Below the pieces are notes generated by a model that worked only from the letters and a program-made list of their open reading frames with translations, was not told the origin of the DNA and did no database searches. Shown here in pieces: positions 53,249 to 64,000 of a stretch of 64,000 nt of DNA. The position numbers were made by a program, and so were the translations under genes. The stretch lies in contig PS015064.1 of assembly GCA_048213135.1 (NCBI GenBank), positions 1 to 64,000 of the forward strand. Reading direction: 5' to 3'. This DNA comes from Reclinomonas americana ATCC 50394 (taxonomy: Eukaryota > Jakobida > Jakobea > Jakobida). Numbering within the stretch: the first letter of the stretch is position 1; each line of letters starts with the position of its first letter.

Positions 53249-55352
53249 GTCGGTGAGTTGGAGAGAGGGAAGGTGGTTCCTGGTGATTGTGAGTTGTTGT
53301 CGTGTCTGCGAGGGAGAATGGGTGATCACGCGGGATGCAGGTGGGGAAGAGAGGATGACAGAGGAGAGAGATCGCGATCGAGAGATCGCTGCTGATGGTG
53401 GTGAATTCTTCTCCCGTGTTTGTTGCCCTGTCATGTGAATGCGAGTGAGTGGGCGTGGAGCATGTCTCCCTCTGTGTACGTGTCTCTTTCTCACCTCAGT
53501 TTGTGTGTGCCAGTGCGATGAATCACCTGGGAGTCTCTTGCGTTTTTTGTCTCGTTGTGAAGTCGACGTCTGTTGTGTATGCATCTTTCGTCGTGCGTGT
53601 ACGTGCCTCAGGACGGCGAGTCGCCATTGTCTGTTTCCTCGCGTCTCGTTTTGCACACATCTACTCTGTGCCCCATTGTGCATGTGCGCCGTGCACATTC
53701 TCCTTCCGACTCTGAAGAATGCGTGTCATTCCGTTCCCCCTTTTTTCTGTCCTTTGTTGATTCTCTCTTTCTCCACCATCTCTCTCCTTGTGCGCTCATC
53801 TGCTTCCCCAGTCATCCACCCCTCCTTCCCGCACACGCTCGAGGCCGAGCTGCTGGTCCGCTCACCGTGTTCCGACTGCCATCCTGCCAGTCCATCATGG
53901 CGAGCTTCCCGATGCCGAAGTGTGTGAGGTGGCATGACTGCATACTGACTCTGCTCCTTCTCTCTCTCTCTCTCGTAGGATGGATGTGTGTACAGAAGCA
54001 TCCCTTGGCTTGCCTCTTGACCAAACGCGTGTTGGTATCAGGTGCTGATCGGTGTGTTCGGCATCGAGACAGAGCAGCAGATTTCTCTCTCCTTCCTCCA
54101 TTCCTTTTGCTCACAGCACACCAATATGCAGACACCTTGGAAGCACGTGCTCCTCGGTGGCCGTGACGATGACAGACGTGCCGTGCATCGCCCGCTGCCG
54201 GCTATCACCTCACTCACTCGGCTCCCCACTCGCATCCCTCCCTGCACGAAGCAGGTGCATGACCTTGTTCGTCTTGATCTCTCTTTTCTCCTTTCCTCCC
54301 ACTCACTTCATTCTTGCAGGCCGTACATGCCATGGAGAGCGTGGTGAGGTCGTGCTGTGTGCCGGTGGCCTGGTCGGTGGATCGTTTCAATCCCGGCTGG
54401 CAAGTCGGAGCGAATCGATGATGTGCGCTCCTTGGTTGCTGCTGTCACTGCGCGCCGAGTGATGATGTTGGTGGCCACGGAAGACTGCAGACACGTGCAA
54501 GGCCAGCAACACATGGTGCGTGCGTGTTCTGCATCTGCGTTGAGGAGTAAGTTGGTGAGACTTGGAGATTGACTGACTCAGTTCGGTGTGTGCCATGAAC
54601 ACAGGCGTGCTGGCAAGTGACTGGCATGCGAAGACACGTGGTTCTGTGCCTCACAGTGCATGCGCGAGACGATTCACCGGCCGACTGCGAGTGTGATTGA
54701 AGGCACGAGGCATTGGCTGTGACTTGGGTGAGAGGGAGGCGAGTCTCACAACACAGTTGCCTCGTCCATCGGTGTGCTGCTGTGCTGGTCTCTCCTCTCC
54801 CGTCCGTTGTGCCATCATCGTGCCCTCGTCAACCTCGCTGTGGGTCGATCCGAGGTGTGAGGTGCAGGGCCACAGCTGCGTATCCAAGCAGCCCGACATG
54901 CCAGTCCTCGTTGAGAGATAATGCAGGGCAGTAGAAAGAGAGTGTCGCTGGACAGCAGCGCGATGCAATGGAGCGCCACCTCGAGCCACCACCACCATGT
55001 CCATTCTGCCGACTACGCGTCGATGGCGACGAGTCCCATGTCGGTCTTCAAAAGCCCACACGCATGAACAAAGCGACATCGCTCACACTACTGCATGCTG
55101 TATGGGGTGCTGGCTGCAGCCTGTCGAGGGATGCGGGACGTCTCAGAGCAAGGCGGGACAAGAAAGGCGGGAAACGGTGACAATCCCGAGCGAGCAAATC
55201 ACACACACACACACGGAGAATGGCAACAAAGGTGTGAATGTATGCGCACTTTTGCGTGGTTGGTGTCTGTGCGTGCATTTGTGTGCTCGTGCATGTGTGC
55301 GGTTGCTGTTTGTGTGCTTGTGCATGTGTGTCTCACCGAGTGATCGACGCAG
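53249..55352 (+). pseudogene. Upstream part of WD unit 3: conserved, frame not kept
   Basis: Same layout as the other inter-exon stretches. The island around 53812 has lost a base relative to unit 2 (GAGCTGCTGG versus GAACATGCTGG), which breaks the LEAEHAG frame. Others remain open: WMCVQKHPLACLLTKRVLVS (53980-54040), DRRAVHRPL...LTRLPTRI (54172-54255) and KSERIDDVRSLVAAVTARRV (54400-54465). It could be real exons of a gene ending at 56894, or decaying ones. Confidence 0.4.
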
Positions 55353-56894
55353 ATCATTCAGAGTCTCGCTTCTTCGGTGCGATCCGTCACTGTCACTACC
55401 GATTGCCAGCACAGTGTCGGTGGATGTGAGGACCGCACCATCCGAGTNNNNNNNNNNNNNNNNNNNNNNNNNNNNNNNNNNNNNNNNNNNNNNNNNNNNN
55501 NNNNNNNNNNNNNNNNNNNNNNNNNNNNNNNNNNNNNNNNNNNNNNNNNNNNNNNNNNNNNNNNNNNNNNNNNNNNNNNNNNNNNNNNNNNNNNNNNNNN
55601 NNNNNNNNNNNNNNNNNNNNNNNNNNNNNNNNNNNNNNNNNNNNNNNNNNNNNNNNNNNNNNNNNNNNNNNNNNNNNNNNNNNNNNNNNNNNNNNNNNNN
55701 NNNNNNNNNNNNNNNNNNNNNNNNNNNNNNNNNNNNNNNNNNNNNNNNNNNNNNNNNNNNNNNNNNNNNNNNNNNNNNNNNNNNNNNNNNNNNNNNNNNN
55801 NNNNNNNNGTGGTCTCTGGCGAGTGGCAAAGAGGTGCGACGGCTGGTGGGACACACTGATGCGGTGTGGTCTGTCGCTGTCACCCCTGATAATCAGCACA
55901 TCGTGAGTGGAGGTGGAGACAACACCCTACGTGTGTGGTTGCTGGAGAGTGGAGAAGAGGTGCGACGGTTGGCGGGCCACACCGACATGGTGATGTCTGT
56001 CACCTTCACCCCTGATGGTCAGCACGTCGCGAGTGGTAGCTGCGATAACACAATTCGGGTGTGGTCACTTGCAAGTGGGCAAGAGACGCGACGATTGAAG
56101 GTGCACACTAATTGGGTACTCTCTGTAGCCGTCACCCCCGACGGTCGGCACGTAGTGAGCGGGGGTGGGGACAACACCGTGCGGGTGTGGTTGCTGGCGA
56201 GNNNNNNNNNNNNNNNNNNNNNNNNNNNNNNNNNNNNNNNNNNNNNNNNNNNNNNNNNNNNNNNNNNNNNNNNNNNNNNNNNNNNNNNNNNNNNNNNNNN
56301 NNNNNNNNNNNNNNNNNNNNNNNNNNNNNNNNNNNNNNNNNNNNNNNNNNNNNNNNNNNCGGGGAAGAGGTGCGACGATTGGAGGGACACACTGACTGGG
56401 TGATGTCAGTCGCTGTTACTCCAGATGGTCAACACGTCGTGAGTGGCAGTAGGGACAACACAGTGCGGGTGTGGTCACTGGCAGGTGGAGAGCTAATGCG
56501 ACAGTTGGAGGGACACGCCAGTACGGTGACGTCTGTCGCCGTCACCTCTGATGGTCAGCACATCGTGAGCGGGAGCGGAGACAGCACAATTCGGATGTGG
56601 TCTCTGACAAGTGGCGAGGAAGTGCGACGGATAGAGGGGCACACTGGATGGGTGTCGTGTGTGGCCGTCTCTCCCAATGGTCAGCACATTGTGAGTGCGG
56701 GTGGCATTGACGGGACGATACGAGTGTGGTCCACACCGCGTGGCCTTGCTCGCCTCGAACTCGACGCTGCGCGCTCGGCCATGCATGCTGTGCAGGAGAT
56801 GCAGGAGGAAGAAGTAGATTCACGATGCCTTCCCGAGCTGGTTCTGCGCTGCTTCATCGTCGAGGATGCCGAGGTCATCCTTTTCCGGTGCTGA
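55353..56894 (+). CDS. WD40 propeller protein, unit 3, last exon (7 blades once gaps are closed)
   Basis: Contains N runs 55448-55808 and 56202-56359. The sequence flanking each run joins perfectly to the WD consensus (CGAGT|GTGGTCTCTGG and GCGAG|CGGGGAAGAG). With N removed the exon is 1023 bases, 341 codons, and has exactly seven blades before the shared tail ending EVILFRC. The third complete blade opens KVHTNW, losing the usual Gly-His pair. Confidence 0.7.
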
Positions 56895-59066
56895 GTTGGT
56901 GAGTCGAAGGGAAGGTGGCTGCTGGTGACTGGGAGTTGTTTTTCGTGTCTTCTGAGGGAGAGTGGGTGATTGTGCGGGATGCAGATTGAAGAAGAGAGGA
57001 CGACAGACGAGAGGAGAGAAGTCGACGTGGATGATGCAGAATTGTTCTCTGTGCTTGTTGCCCTATCATGTGAGTGAGAGAGAGGTAGTGAAGCACGTCT
57101 CCCTCTGTGTGCGTGCCTCTTTCTCACCTCCGTTTGTGTATGCGAGCGAGATGAATCAATTGGAGTCTGTGATTTCTTTTCCCCTCGTTGTGATGTCTGT
57201 TGTGCGTGCATCTTTCGTCGCTGATATGCGTGCCTCATGAGAGCGAGTCACCGTTGTCTGTTTCCCTCGCGTCTTGTTTTTCGCACCTCCTTGGCACCGC
57301 CATACTCTGCTTCCCATTGTGCCTGTGAGCCGCGGACATTCTCCGTCCGTCTCTGCAGGATGCCTGTCTTTCAGCTCTCTTTTTCCTGCCTCCTGCAGAG
57401 TCTATCTCTTTCTCCGCCATCTCCCTGCCTTTGTGCGCTTATCTGCTTCCCCAGTAATCCGCCCCTCCTTGCCGCACTCGCTCAAGGCCGAGCATTCTGG
57501 TCTGCTCAAGATGCACCGACTGCCGTCCTGCCAGTCTATCATGGTGAGCTTCCCGATGCCGAAGTGTGTGAGATTGCCTGACTGCATACTGATTCTTCTC
57601 TCCCTCTCCTTTGCAGGATGGATGTGTGTGTACAGAAGCAACCTTTGGCTTGCCTCTTGACCAACCACTTGTTGGCATCAGGTGCTGATCGATGTGTTCG
57701 TCACGTGAAACCGAGCAGATGTCTCTCCTCTCCTCCATTCCTTTGCTCACTGCGCACCGACATGCAGAGGCCATGGAAGCACGTGTTCCTCGTCGTTGTT
57801 GTTCCGTAATGATTGCAGGCGTGCTGTACATCGCCCGCTGCCGGCTGTCACCTCACTCACTCGGCTCCCCATTCGCATCCCATCATGCACGAAGCAGGTG
57901 TGTGGCCTTGTTCGTCTTGATCGCTCTTTCTTCCTTCCCTCCCACTCACCTCATTCATGCAGGCCATGCATGTCATGGAGAGCGTGGCGTGGGTGGGTGT
58001 ACACATGCGTGTCGTGGTGTGCCATGGTGGCGTGGTCGGTGTATCGTTTTTGTATCCCGGCTGGCATGTCGGAGCGGATCGACGATGTGCACGCCTTGAT
58101 TGTCGCTCTCTGTGTCGAGCGACAAAGGTGGTGGCCATGGGAGACTGCAGACACGTGCGAGTCCAGCAACACATGGTGCGTGCATTTTCTGCATCTGAGT
58201 TGAGGAGCAAGTTGGTGAGACTCGCAGAAATTCTGTGTGTGATCTGAACACAGGCGTGCTGGCAAGTGACTGGCATACGAAGACACGTGGCTCCGTGCAT
58301 CACAGTACATGAGTGAGATGGTTCACCGACCGACTGTGAGTGCGATTGTATGCACGAGACAATGATTGTGACTGGGTGAGAGGGAGGCGAGTCTCACGAC
58401 AGCGCTGCCTCGTCCATCGCTGTGCTGCTGTGCTGGTCGCTGCTCTCCTGTCTCTTGTGGCTCTTTTCTTCATTGTCTCACGTCAACCTCGCTGTGGGCC
58501 GATCCAAGGAGGTGTGAGGTTTCGAAGACTCGGTGCTCCATGGATTGGCATCAGCACACCAGGGGCACAGCTGCACATGCATGCAGCACGGCATGCCAGT
58601 CCTCGTTGACAGAGAATGCAGGTCAGTAGAAAGAGAGTGTTGCTGGACAGCAGCGCGATGCAGTGGAGCGCCACCTTGTGTCGCCAGCATGTCCGTTCTG
58701 CCGATTTCTCATCGACGAGTCCCATGTCGGTCTTCGAAAGCCCACAAGCATCGACAAAGCCACATTGCTCTCATACTGCTGTATGTTATGTGGCGTACTG
58801 GCTGTAGCCTCGCGAGGGATGGACGACGTCTCAGAGCAAGGCGGGAGAAGAAAGGCGGGAAACGGTGACAATCCCGAGCGAGCAAATCACACACACACAC
58901 ACACACGCTCACGGAGAATGGCAACAAAGGTGTGAATGTATGCGCACTTTTGCGTGGTTGGTGTCTGTGCGTGCATCCGTGTTCCATGTGTGCGGTTGGC
59001 TTGTGCGTGCGTGTCTTCAAATGTTGCTGCTGTGCATGTGCGTCTCACCGCGAATGATCGGCACAG
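56895..59066 (+). pseudogene. Upstream part of WD unit 4: conserved, frame not kept
   Basis: Shares the islands SLPHSLKAEHSGLLKM (57460), CRRAVHRPLPAVTSLTRLP (57815) and DESHVGLRKPTSIDKATLLS (58718). A two-base GT expansion at about 57625 breaks the WMCVQK island. Status as exons or leader is unresolved. Confidence 0.4.
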
Positions 59067-60107
59067 ATCATTCAGAGTCTCGCTTCTGCGGCGCGGTCCA
59101 TTACCGTCACTCCCGATTGCCAGCACATTGTCGGTGGGTGCTTGGACAGCTCCGTTCGTGTGTGGTCTTTGGCAAGTGGAGAAGAAGTGCGACGACTGGA
59201 TGGACACACTGGTTCGGTGTGGTCTGTCGCCGTCACCCCCAATGGCCAGCAGATAGTGAGTGGAAGTGGAGACTGTACCGTGCGTGTGTGGTCGCTGGAG
59301 AGTGGCGAGGAGGTGCGACGGTTGACGGGTCACTCCCGGGAGGTGTGGTCAGTCGCCGTCACCCCCAATGGACAGCATATCGTCAGCGGCGGCTTCGACA
59401 AGACAGTGCGAGTGTGGTCGCTGGAGAGTGGCAAGGAGGTGCGACGGCTGCAGGGACACACTGCAAGGGTGCTCTCTGTAGCCGTCACCCCCGATAGTCA
59501 GCATATAGTGAGTGGGAGCGGGGACTGCACTGTGCTGGTGTGGTTGCTGGCGAGCGGGGAGGAGGTGCTGCGGTTGGAAGGACACACTGGCATGGTGTGG
59601 TCTGTCGCCGTCACTCCCGATGGTCAGTACATTGTGAGTGGCGGTGCGGACCGCACCCTGCGAGTATGGTCGTTGACGAGTGGAAGTGAAGTGCGACGGT
59701 TAGTGGGACACACTCGCCCTGTGTGGTCTGTCGCCGTCACTCCCGACGGCCAACATATCGTGAGCGGGAGTGGGGACTGTACCGTGCGGATCTGGTCTCT
59801 GGAGAGTGGCGAGGAGGTGCGGCGGTTGGAGGGACACACTGGTACGGTGTGGTCTGTCGCCGTCACTCCCGATAGTCAGCACATTGTGAGTGCGGGTGGC
59901 AAAGACAAGACTATACGAGTGTGGCCCACGCCGCGTGGTCTTGCTCGCCTTGAACTCGACGCCGCGCGCTCGGCCATGCGAGCTGTGCAGGAGATGCAGG
60001 AGGAGAGGAGTGCCACCGAGGATGAAGTAGATTCGCGATGCCTTCCCGAGCTGGTTCTGCGCTGCTTCATCGCCGAGGATGCCAAGGTCGTCCTTTTCCG
60101 GTGCTGA
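59067..60107 (+). CDS. WD40 propeller protein, unit 4, last exon (7 blades)
   Basis: 347 codons, uninterrupted, no N: the cleanest copy. It begins IIQSLASAARSITVTPD. Six blades open with DGHTGS, TGHSRE, QGHTAR, EGHTGM, VGHTRP and EGHTGT after the first partial one. The tail carries a small insertion (EERSATED) before VDSRCLPELVLRCF and ends VVLFRC. Confidence 0.75.
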   Translation: MIQSLASAARSITVTPDCQHIVGGCLDSSVRVWSLASGEEVRRLDGHTGSVWSVAVTPNGQQIVSGSGDCTVRVWSLESGEEVRRLTGHSREVWSVAVTPNGQHIVSGGFDKTVRVWSLESGKEVRRLQGHTARVLSVAVTPDSQHIVSGSGDCTVLVWLLASGEEVLRLEGHTGMVWSVAVTPDGQYIVSGGADRTLRVWSLTSGSEVRRLVGHTRPVWSVAVTPDGQHIVSGSGDCTVRIWSLESGEEVRRLEGHTGTVWSVAVTPDSQHIVSAGGKDKTIRVWPTPRGLARLELDAARSAMRAVQEMQEERSATEDEVDSRCLPELVLRCFIAEDAKVVLFRC

Positions 60108-62497
60108 GTTGGTGAGTCGAAGGGAGGGAGAGCGGTGGCTACTTGTGATCGTGAGTTGTTTTCTTCGTGTCTTGCGCGGGGGTGCGGGTGATCATGTGGG
60201 TGCGGGTGGGGGAAGAGAGGACGACTGACGAGAGGAGAGAAGTCGACGTGGATGATGCAGAATTGTTCTCCCGTGCTTGTTGCCCTGTCATGTGCACGTG
60301 AATGTGATTGTGCGGGCGTGAGGCATGTCTCTCTCTGCATACGTGTCTTTTTCTCACCTCCATTTGTGTATGCGAGCGAGATGAATCACCTGGGAGTCTC
60401 TTGCGTTTTTTGTCTTGTTGTGATGTCTGTTGTGTGTGCATCTTCAGCTGTGCATGTATGTGCCTCAGGAGAGCGAGTCACCGTTGTCTGTTTCCTCGCG
60501 TCTTGTTTTCGCACCACTTTGGCATCACTGCTCTGCTTCCCATCGTACCTGTGCGCCGCGGACATTCTCCCTACGTTCTGAAGAATGCCTGTCTTGCAGC
60601 TCTCTCTCTCTGTCCCTTGCAGAGTCTCTCTCTCTCTCTTTCTCCGCCATCTCCCTGCCTTTGTGCGCTCATCTGATTCCCCAGTCATCCACCCCTCCTT
60701 GCCGCACACGCTCGAGGCCGAACATGCTGGTCCGCTCACCGTGTTACGATTGCCATCCTGCCAGTCCATCATAGTGAGCTTCCCGATGCCGAAGTGTGTG
60801 AGGTGGCATACCTGCATACTGACTCTGCTCCTTCTCTCTCTCTCCTTTGCAGGATGGTTGTGTGAGCGTCCCTTGGCTTGCCTCTTGACAAACCGCGTGC
60901 TGGTATCAGGTGCTTATCGGTGTGTTTGTCAGTGAGACAGAGCAGATATCTCTCCCCGTCCTCCATTCTTTGCTCACAGCACACCGGCATGCAGAGACCA
61001 TGGAAAGCATGTCGTGGCGAGGACAGGCGTGCTGTGCATCGCCCGTTGTCGATCGTCACCTCGCTCACTCGGCTCCCCACTCGCATCCCACGATGCACTC
61101 AGCAGTTGTGTGGCCCTGTTCTTCGTGATCTCTCTTTTCCTCCTTCCCTCCCACTCACCTCATTCGTGCAGGTCGTGCATACCATGGAGAGCGTGGCGTG
61201 GTGGGTGTACACATGCGTACCGTGATGTGCGATGGATGGCCTGGTCGGTTGATCGTTTAAATCCCGGCTGGCAAGTCGGAGCGAATCGATGATGTGCGCG
61301 CATTGGTTGCTGCTCACACTGCCGAGTGATGATGCTGGTGGTCATGGAAGACTGCAGACGCGTGCTCGGCAATCTACTCATGGTGCGTGCACATGTGTGC
61401 CGTGCTGTGCGATGCTGGCCTGGTTGGTGGATCGCAATCCCGGCTGGCAAGTCGGAGCGGATCGATGATGTGAGCACCTTGGTTGCTGCTGTCGCCGCCA
61501 AGTAATGATGGTGATGGCCATGGGAGACTGCACACGCGCGCGTGGCCTGGTGCGTACGTGTTCTGTATCTGCGTTGAGGAGTAAGTTGGTGAGACTTGGA
61601 GATGACTAACTCAATTCTGTGTGACAGGCGTGCTGGCAAGTGACTCGTCACTGGCATGCGAAGACACGTGGTTCCGTGCCACACAGTGCATGCATGAGAC
61701 GATTCACCGACCGACTGTGAGTGTGATTGAAGGGACGAGGCATTGATTGTGATTTGGGTGAAGGGGAGGCGAGCCTCACGACGCAGCTGCCTCGTCCATC
61801 GCTGTGCACGTGCTACTGTACTGGTCGCTCCTCTCCTGTTCCCTGTGACTCTCCTTCTTCGTCGTACCATCATGACGTGCACCTCGTCAGCTTCGCTGTG
61901 GGCCGAGCCAAGGAGGTGTGAGGTGTCGCTGACTCGCTGCTCAATTGATTCTCGGGTGTGCCGTGGCATCAGCACAACTGCGCCACAACTGCGTATCCAA
62001 GCAGCACGACATGCCAGTCCTCGTTGAGAGATAATGCANNNNNNNNNNNNNNNNNNNNGGGCAGTCGAAAGAGAGTGTCGCTGGACAGCAGCGCGATGCA
62101 GTGGAGCGCCACCTCGAGCCACCACCCTGCTTGTCCATTCTGCCGATTTCCCATCGACGAGTCCCATGTCAGTCATCGAAAGCCCGCACGCATCAACGAA
62201 GCCACATTGCTCTCACACTACCGTCTGTTGTGCGAGGTGCTGGCTGCAGCCTGGCGAGGGATGGACGACGTCTCGGAGCAAGGCGGGAGAAGAAAGGCGG
62301 GAAACAGTGACAATCCGGATATCCCGCAGCGAGCAAATCGCACACACACACGCATGCACGGCGGAGAATGGCAACAAAGGTTGAATCTGCGCATTCGCGG
62401 GGTTGGTGTCTGTGCGTGCATTCGTGTGCTCGTGCATGTGTGCGGTCGTTGTTTGTGTGTTTGTGCATGTGCGTCTCACCGCGAGTGATTGATGCAG
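60108..62497 (+). pseudogene. Upstream part of WD unit 5, with an internal duplication
   Basis: Closest in its first 1.1 kb to the region upstream of unit 2 (many identical stretches around 60360-61200 and 50590-51420). The segment CCCGGCTGGCAAGTCGGAGC with its flanks occurs twice (about 61262 and 61438), making this stretch about 250 bases longer than the others. A 20-N run at 62039 interrupts GATAATGCA|GGGCAGT, which other units have contiguous. Confidence 0.45.
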
Positions 62498-63557
62498 ATC
62501 ATTCAGAGTCTCGATATGGTGCGATTCGTCGCCATCGCTCCCGATGGCAAGCACATTGTTGGTGGGTGTGTGGACGGAATTATTCGAGTGTGGTCTGTGG
62601 CGAGTGGCAAGGAGGTGCGACGGCTGACGGGACACTCTGATGTGGTGTTTTCTGTCGCCATCACCCCTGANNNNNNNNNNNNNNNNNNNNTGGCAAGTAT
62701 ATTGTCAGTAGCAGCTGCGACAACACTGTACGTGTGTGGTCTCTTGCGAGTGGAGAGGAAGCGCGACGGCTGGAGGGACACACCAGCACGGTGTACTCTG
62801 TCGCCGTCACCCCTGATGGTCAGCTTATTGTCAGCGGCGGCTTCGACAAGACAGTGCGTGTGTGGTCGTTGATGAGTGGGAAGGAGGTGCGACGGCTGCA
62901 GGGACACACTGCAAGGGTGTTGTCTGTCGCTGTCACCCCTGATGGTAAGCACGTTGTGAGCGGCGGTGGAGANNNNNNNNNNNNNNNNNNNNCAACACAG
63001 TGCGAGTGTGGTCTCTGGCGAGTGGGGAGGACGTACGACGGTTGGAAGGACACACTAACTGGGTGATGTCTGTCGCCGTCACTCCCGATGGTCATTACAT
63101 TGTGGGTGGGAGTGGGGACAACACCGTGCGAGTATGGATGCTGGCGAGTGGAGACCAAGTGCGACGATTGGAGGGACACACTGGTGCGGTGTGGTCTGTC
63201 GCCGTCACTTCTGATGGTCAGCACATCATCAGTGGGAGTGGGGACCGCACCATTCGGGTGTGGTCTCTGGCGAGTGGCGATGAAGTGCGACGGTTAGAGG
63301 GACACACGGACCTGGTGATGTCTGTCGCCGTCTCTCCCGATGGCCAGCACATTGTGAGTACGGGTGGCCAAGATAAGACCGTGAGAGTGTGGTCGACGCC
63401 GCGTGGCCTTGCTCGCCTCGAACTCCACGCTGCGCGCTCGGCCCTGCAGGCTGTGCAGGAGATGCAGGAGGAAGAAGTAGATTCACGATGCCTTCCCGAG
63501 CTGGTTCTGCGCTGTTTCATCGTCGAGGATGCCGAGGTCGTCCTTTTCTGGTGCTGA
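62498..63557 (+). CDS. WD40 propeller protein, unit 5, last exon (7 blades)
   Basis: Has 20-N runs at 62671 and 62973. Flanks join to the consensus without loss (CCTGA|TGGCAAG and GGAGA|CAACACAG). With N removed it is 1020 bases, 340 codons, seven blades, and the shared tail ends VVLFWC. One blade (QGHTARVLSVAVTPDG plus the preceding FDKTVRVWSL) is nearly identical to a blade of unit 4, as expected from recent exchange. Confidence 0.72.
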
Positions 63558-64000
63558 GAAGGTGAGTTTGAGAGAGGGAAGGTGGCTGCTGGTGATCGTG
63601 CGTTGTTTTTCGTGTCTTATGAGGGAGAGTGGGTGGGGAAGAGAGGACGACAGAGGAAGAGAGAGAGGTTGTTAAGGAAGAGTTGTTCTCTGTGTTTGTT
63701 GCCCTTTCATGTGAATGTGATTGTGCGGGGGTGAAGCATGTCTCCCTCTGTGTGCGTGTCTCTTTCTCACCTCCATTTGTGTGCAAGTGCGATGAATCAA
63801 TTGGAGTCTGTGATTTCTTTTCCCCTCGTTGTGATGTCTGTTGTGCGTGCATCTTTTGTCGCTGATATACGTGCCTCAGGAGAGCGAGTCACCGTTGTCT
63901 GTTTCCTTCGCGTCTTGCTTTGCGCACCTCCTTGGTGCCACTTTTCTTCCTCTCATTGTGCATGTGCGCCGCGGACAGTCTCTTTCCGGCTCTGCAGGAT
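63558..64000 (+). pseudogene. Start of a sixth WD unit, cut by the window edge
   Basis: Matches the beginning of the earlier inter-exon stretches, including ATGAATCAATTGGAGTCTGT (63792) and the CTGCAGGAT at the very end, which corresponds to about 57355 in the unit 4 region. The array therefore continues to the right. Confidence 0.6.

Larger units (their letters stand above)
49341..64000 (+). repeat. Tandem array of WD40 units (five complete exons plus start of a sixth unit)
   Basis: WD exon ends are at 50351, 53248, 56894, 60107 and 63557, spaced 2897, 3646, 3213 and 3450 bases. Between them, stretches of 2.1-2.4 kb are similar to each other throughout. Each WD exon begins after a conserved acceptor with ATCATTCAG and ends with the same tail. 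The window edge cuts the sixth unit. Confidence 0.9.

Overview
The window is nuclear DNA of a eukaryote, most likely a unicellular one. It has GT-AG introns of mostly 60-100 bases, one-domain-per-exon architecture, long polypurine tracts in the larger introns, and families expected of protists (cadherin-like repeats, NACHT/WD40, ankyrin-type repeats). I cannot name the taxon from sequence alone. All convincing genes are on the + strand. No tRNA, rRNA, CRISPR array, integrase or reverse transcriptase was recognised. The assembly is a scaffold with 18 runs of N, and several are artefacts.

Layout. (1) 1478-3655: a single-exon ankyrin-type repeat gene. It is interrupted by gaps and by a small contig placed backwards. 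(2) 4517-34945: one giant gene of about 78 exons for a type I membrane protein. It has a signal peptide, a Cys-rich N-terminal region, about 60 cadherin-like domains of 92-93 residues (usually one per phase 1-1 exon), a juxtamembrane region, one transmembrane helix and a Leu/Pro-rich cytoplasmic tail. The central domains are nearly identical, while the first and last ones are diverged. (3) 36649-41409: a three-exon gene for a 1490-residue HEPN-NACHT-pentapeptide-WD40 protein with exactly 14 WD repeats, an NLR-like STAND architecture. (4) about 41827-48547: a multi-exon gene for an extracellular-looking protein whose last exons resemble H-type lectin modules. Its 5' end was not found. (5) 49341-64000: a tandem array of five WD40 units (period 2.9-3.6 kb) plus the start of a sixth. 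Each unit ends in an exon coding for a WD propeller (7, 5, 7, 7 and 7 blades) and a shared C-terminal tail of about 50 residues. The roughly 2.1-2.4 kb upstream of each is conserved between units but does not keep a common reading frame.

Taken together, the region is rich in fast-evolving, internally repeated recognition-type proteins: a huge adhesion receptor, an NLR-like sensor with near-identical WD repeats, a lectin-like protein and a bank of extra WD propellers. A link between the NACHT gene and the neighbouring WD units (donor cassettes or partners) is inference. Two contigs (3321-3556 and 11537-11768) are inverted in the scaffold. A 283-base duplication flanks the gap at 45069-45111. 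Many N runs mark no missing sequence.
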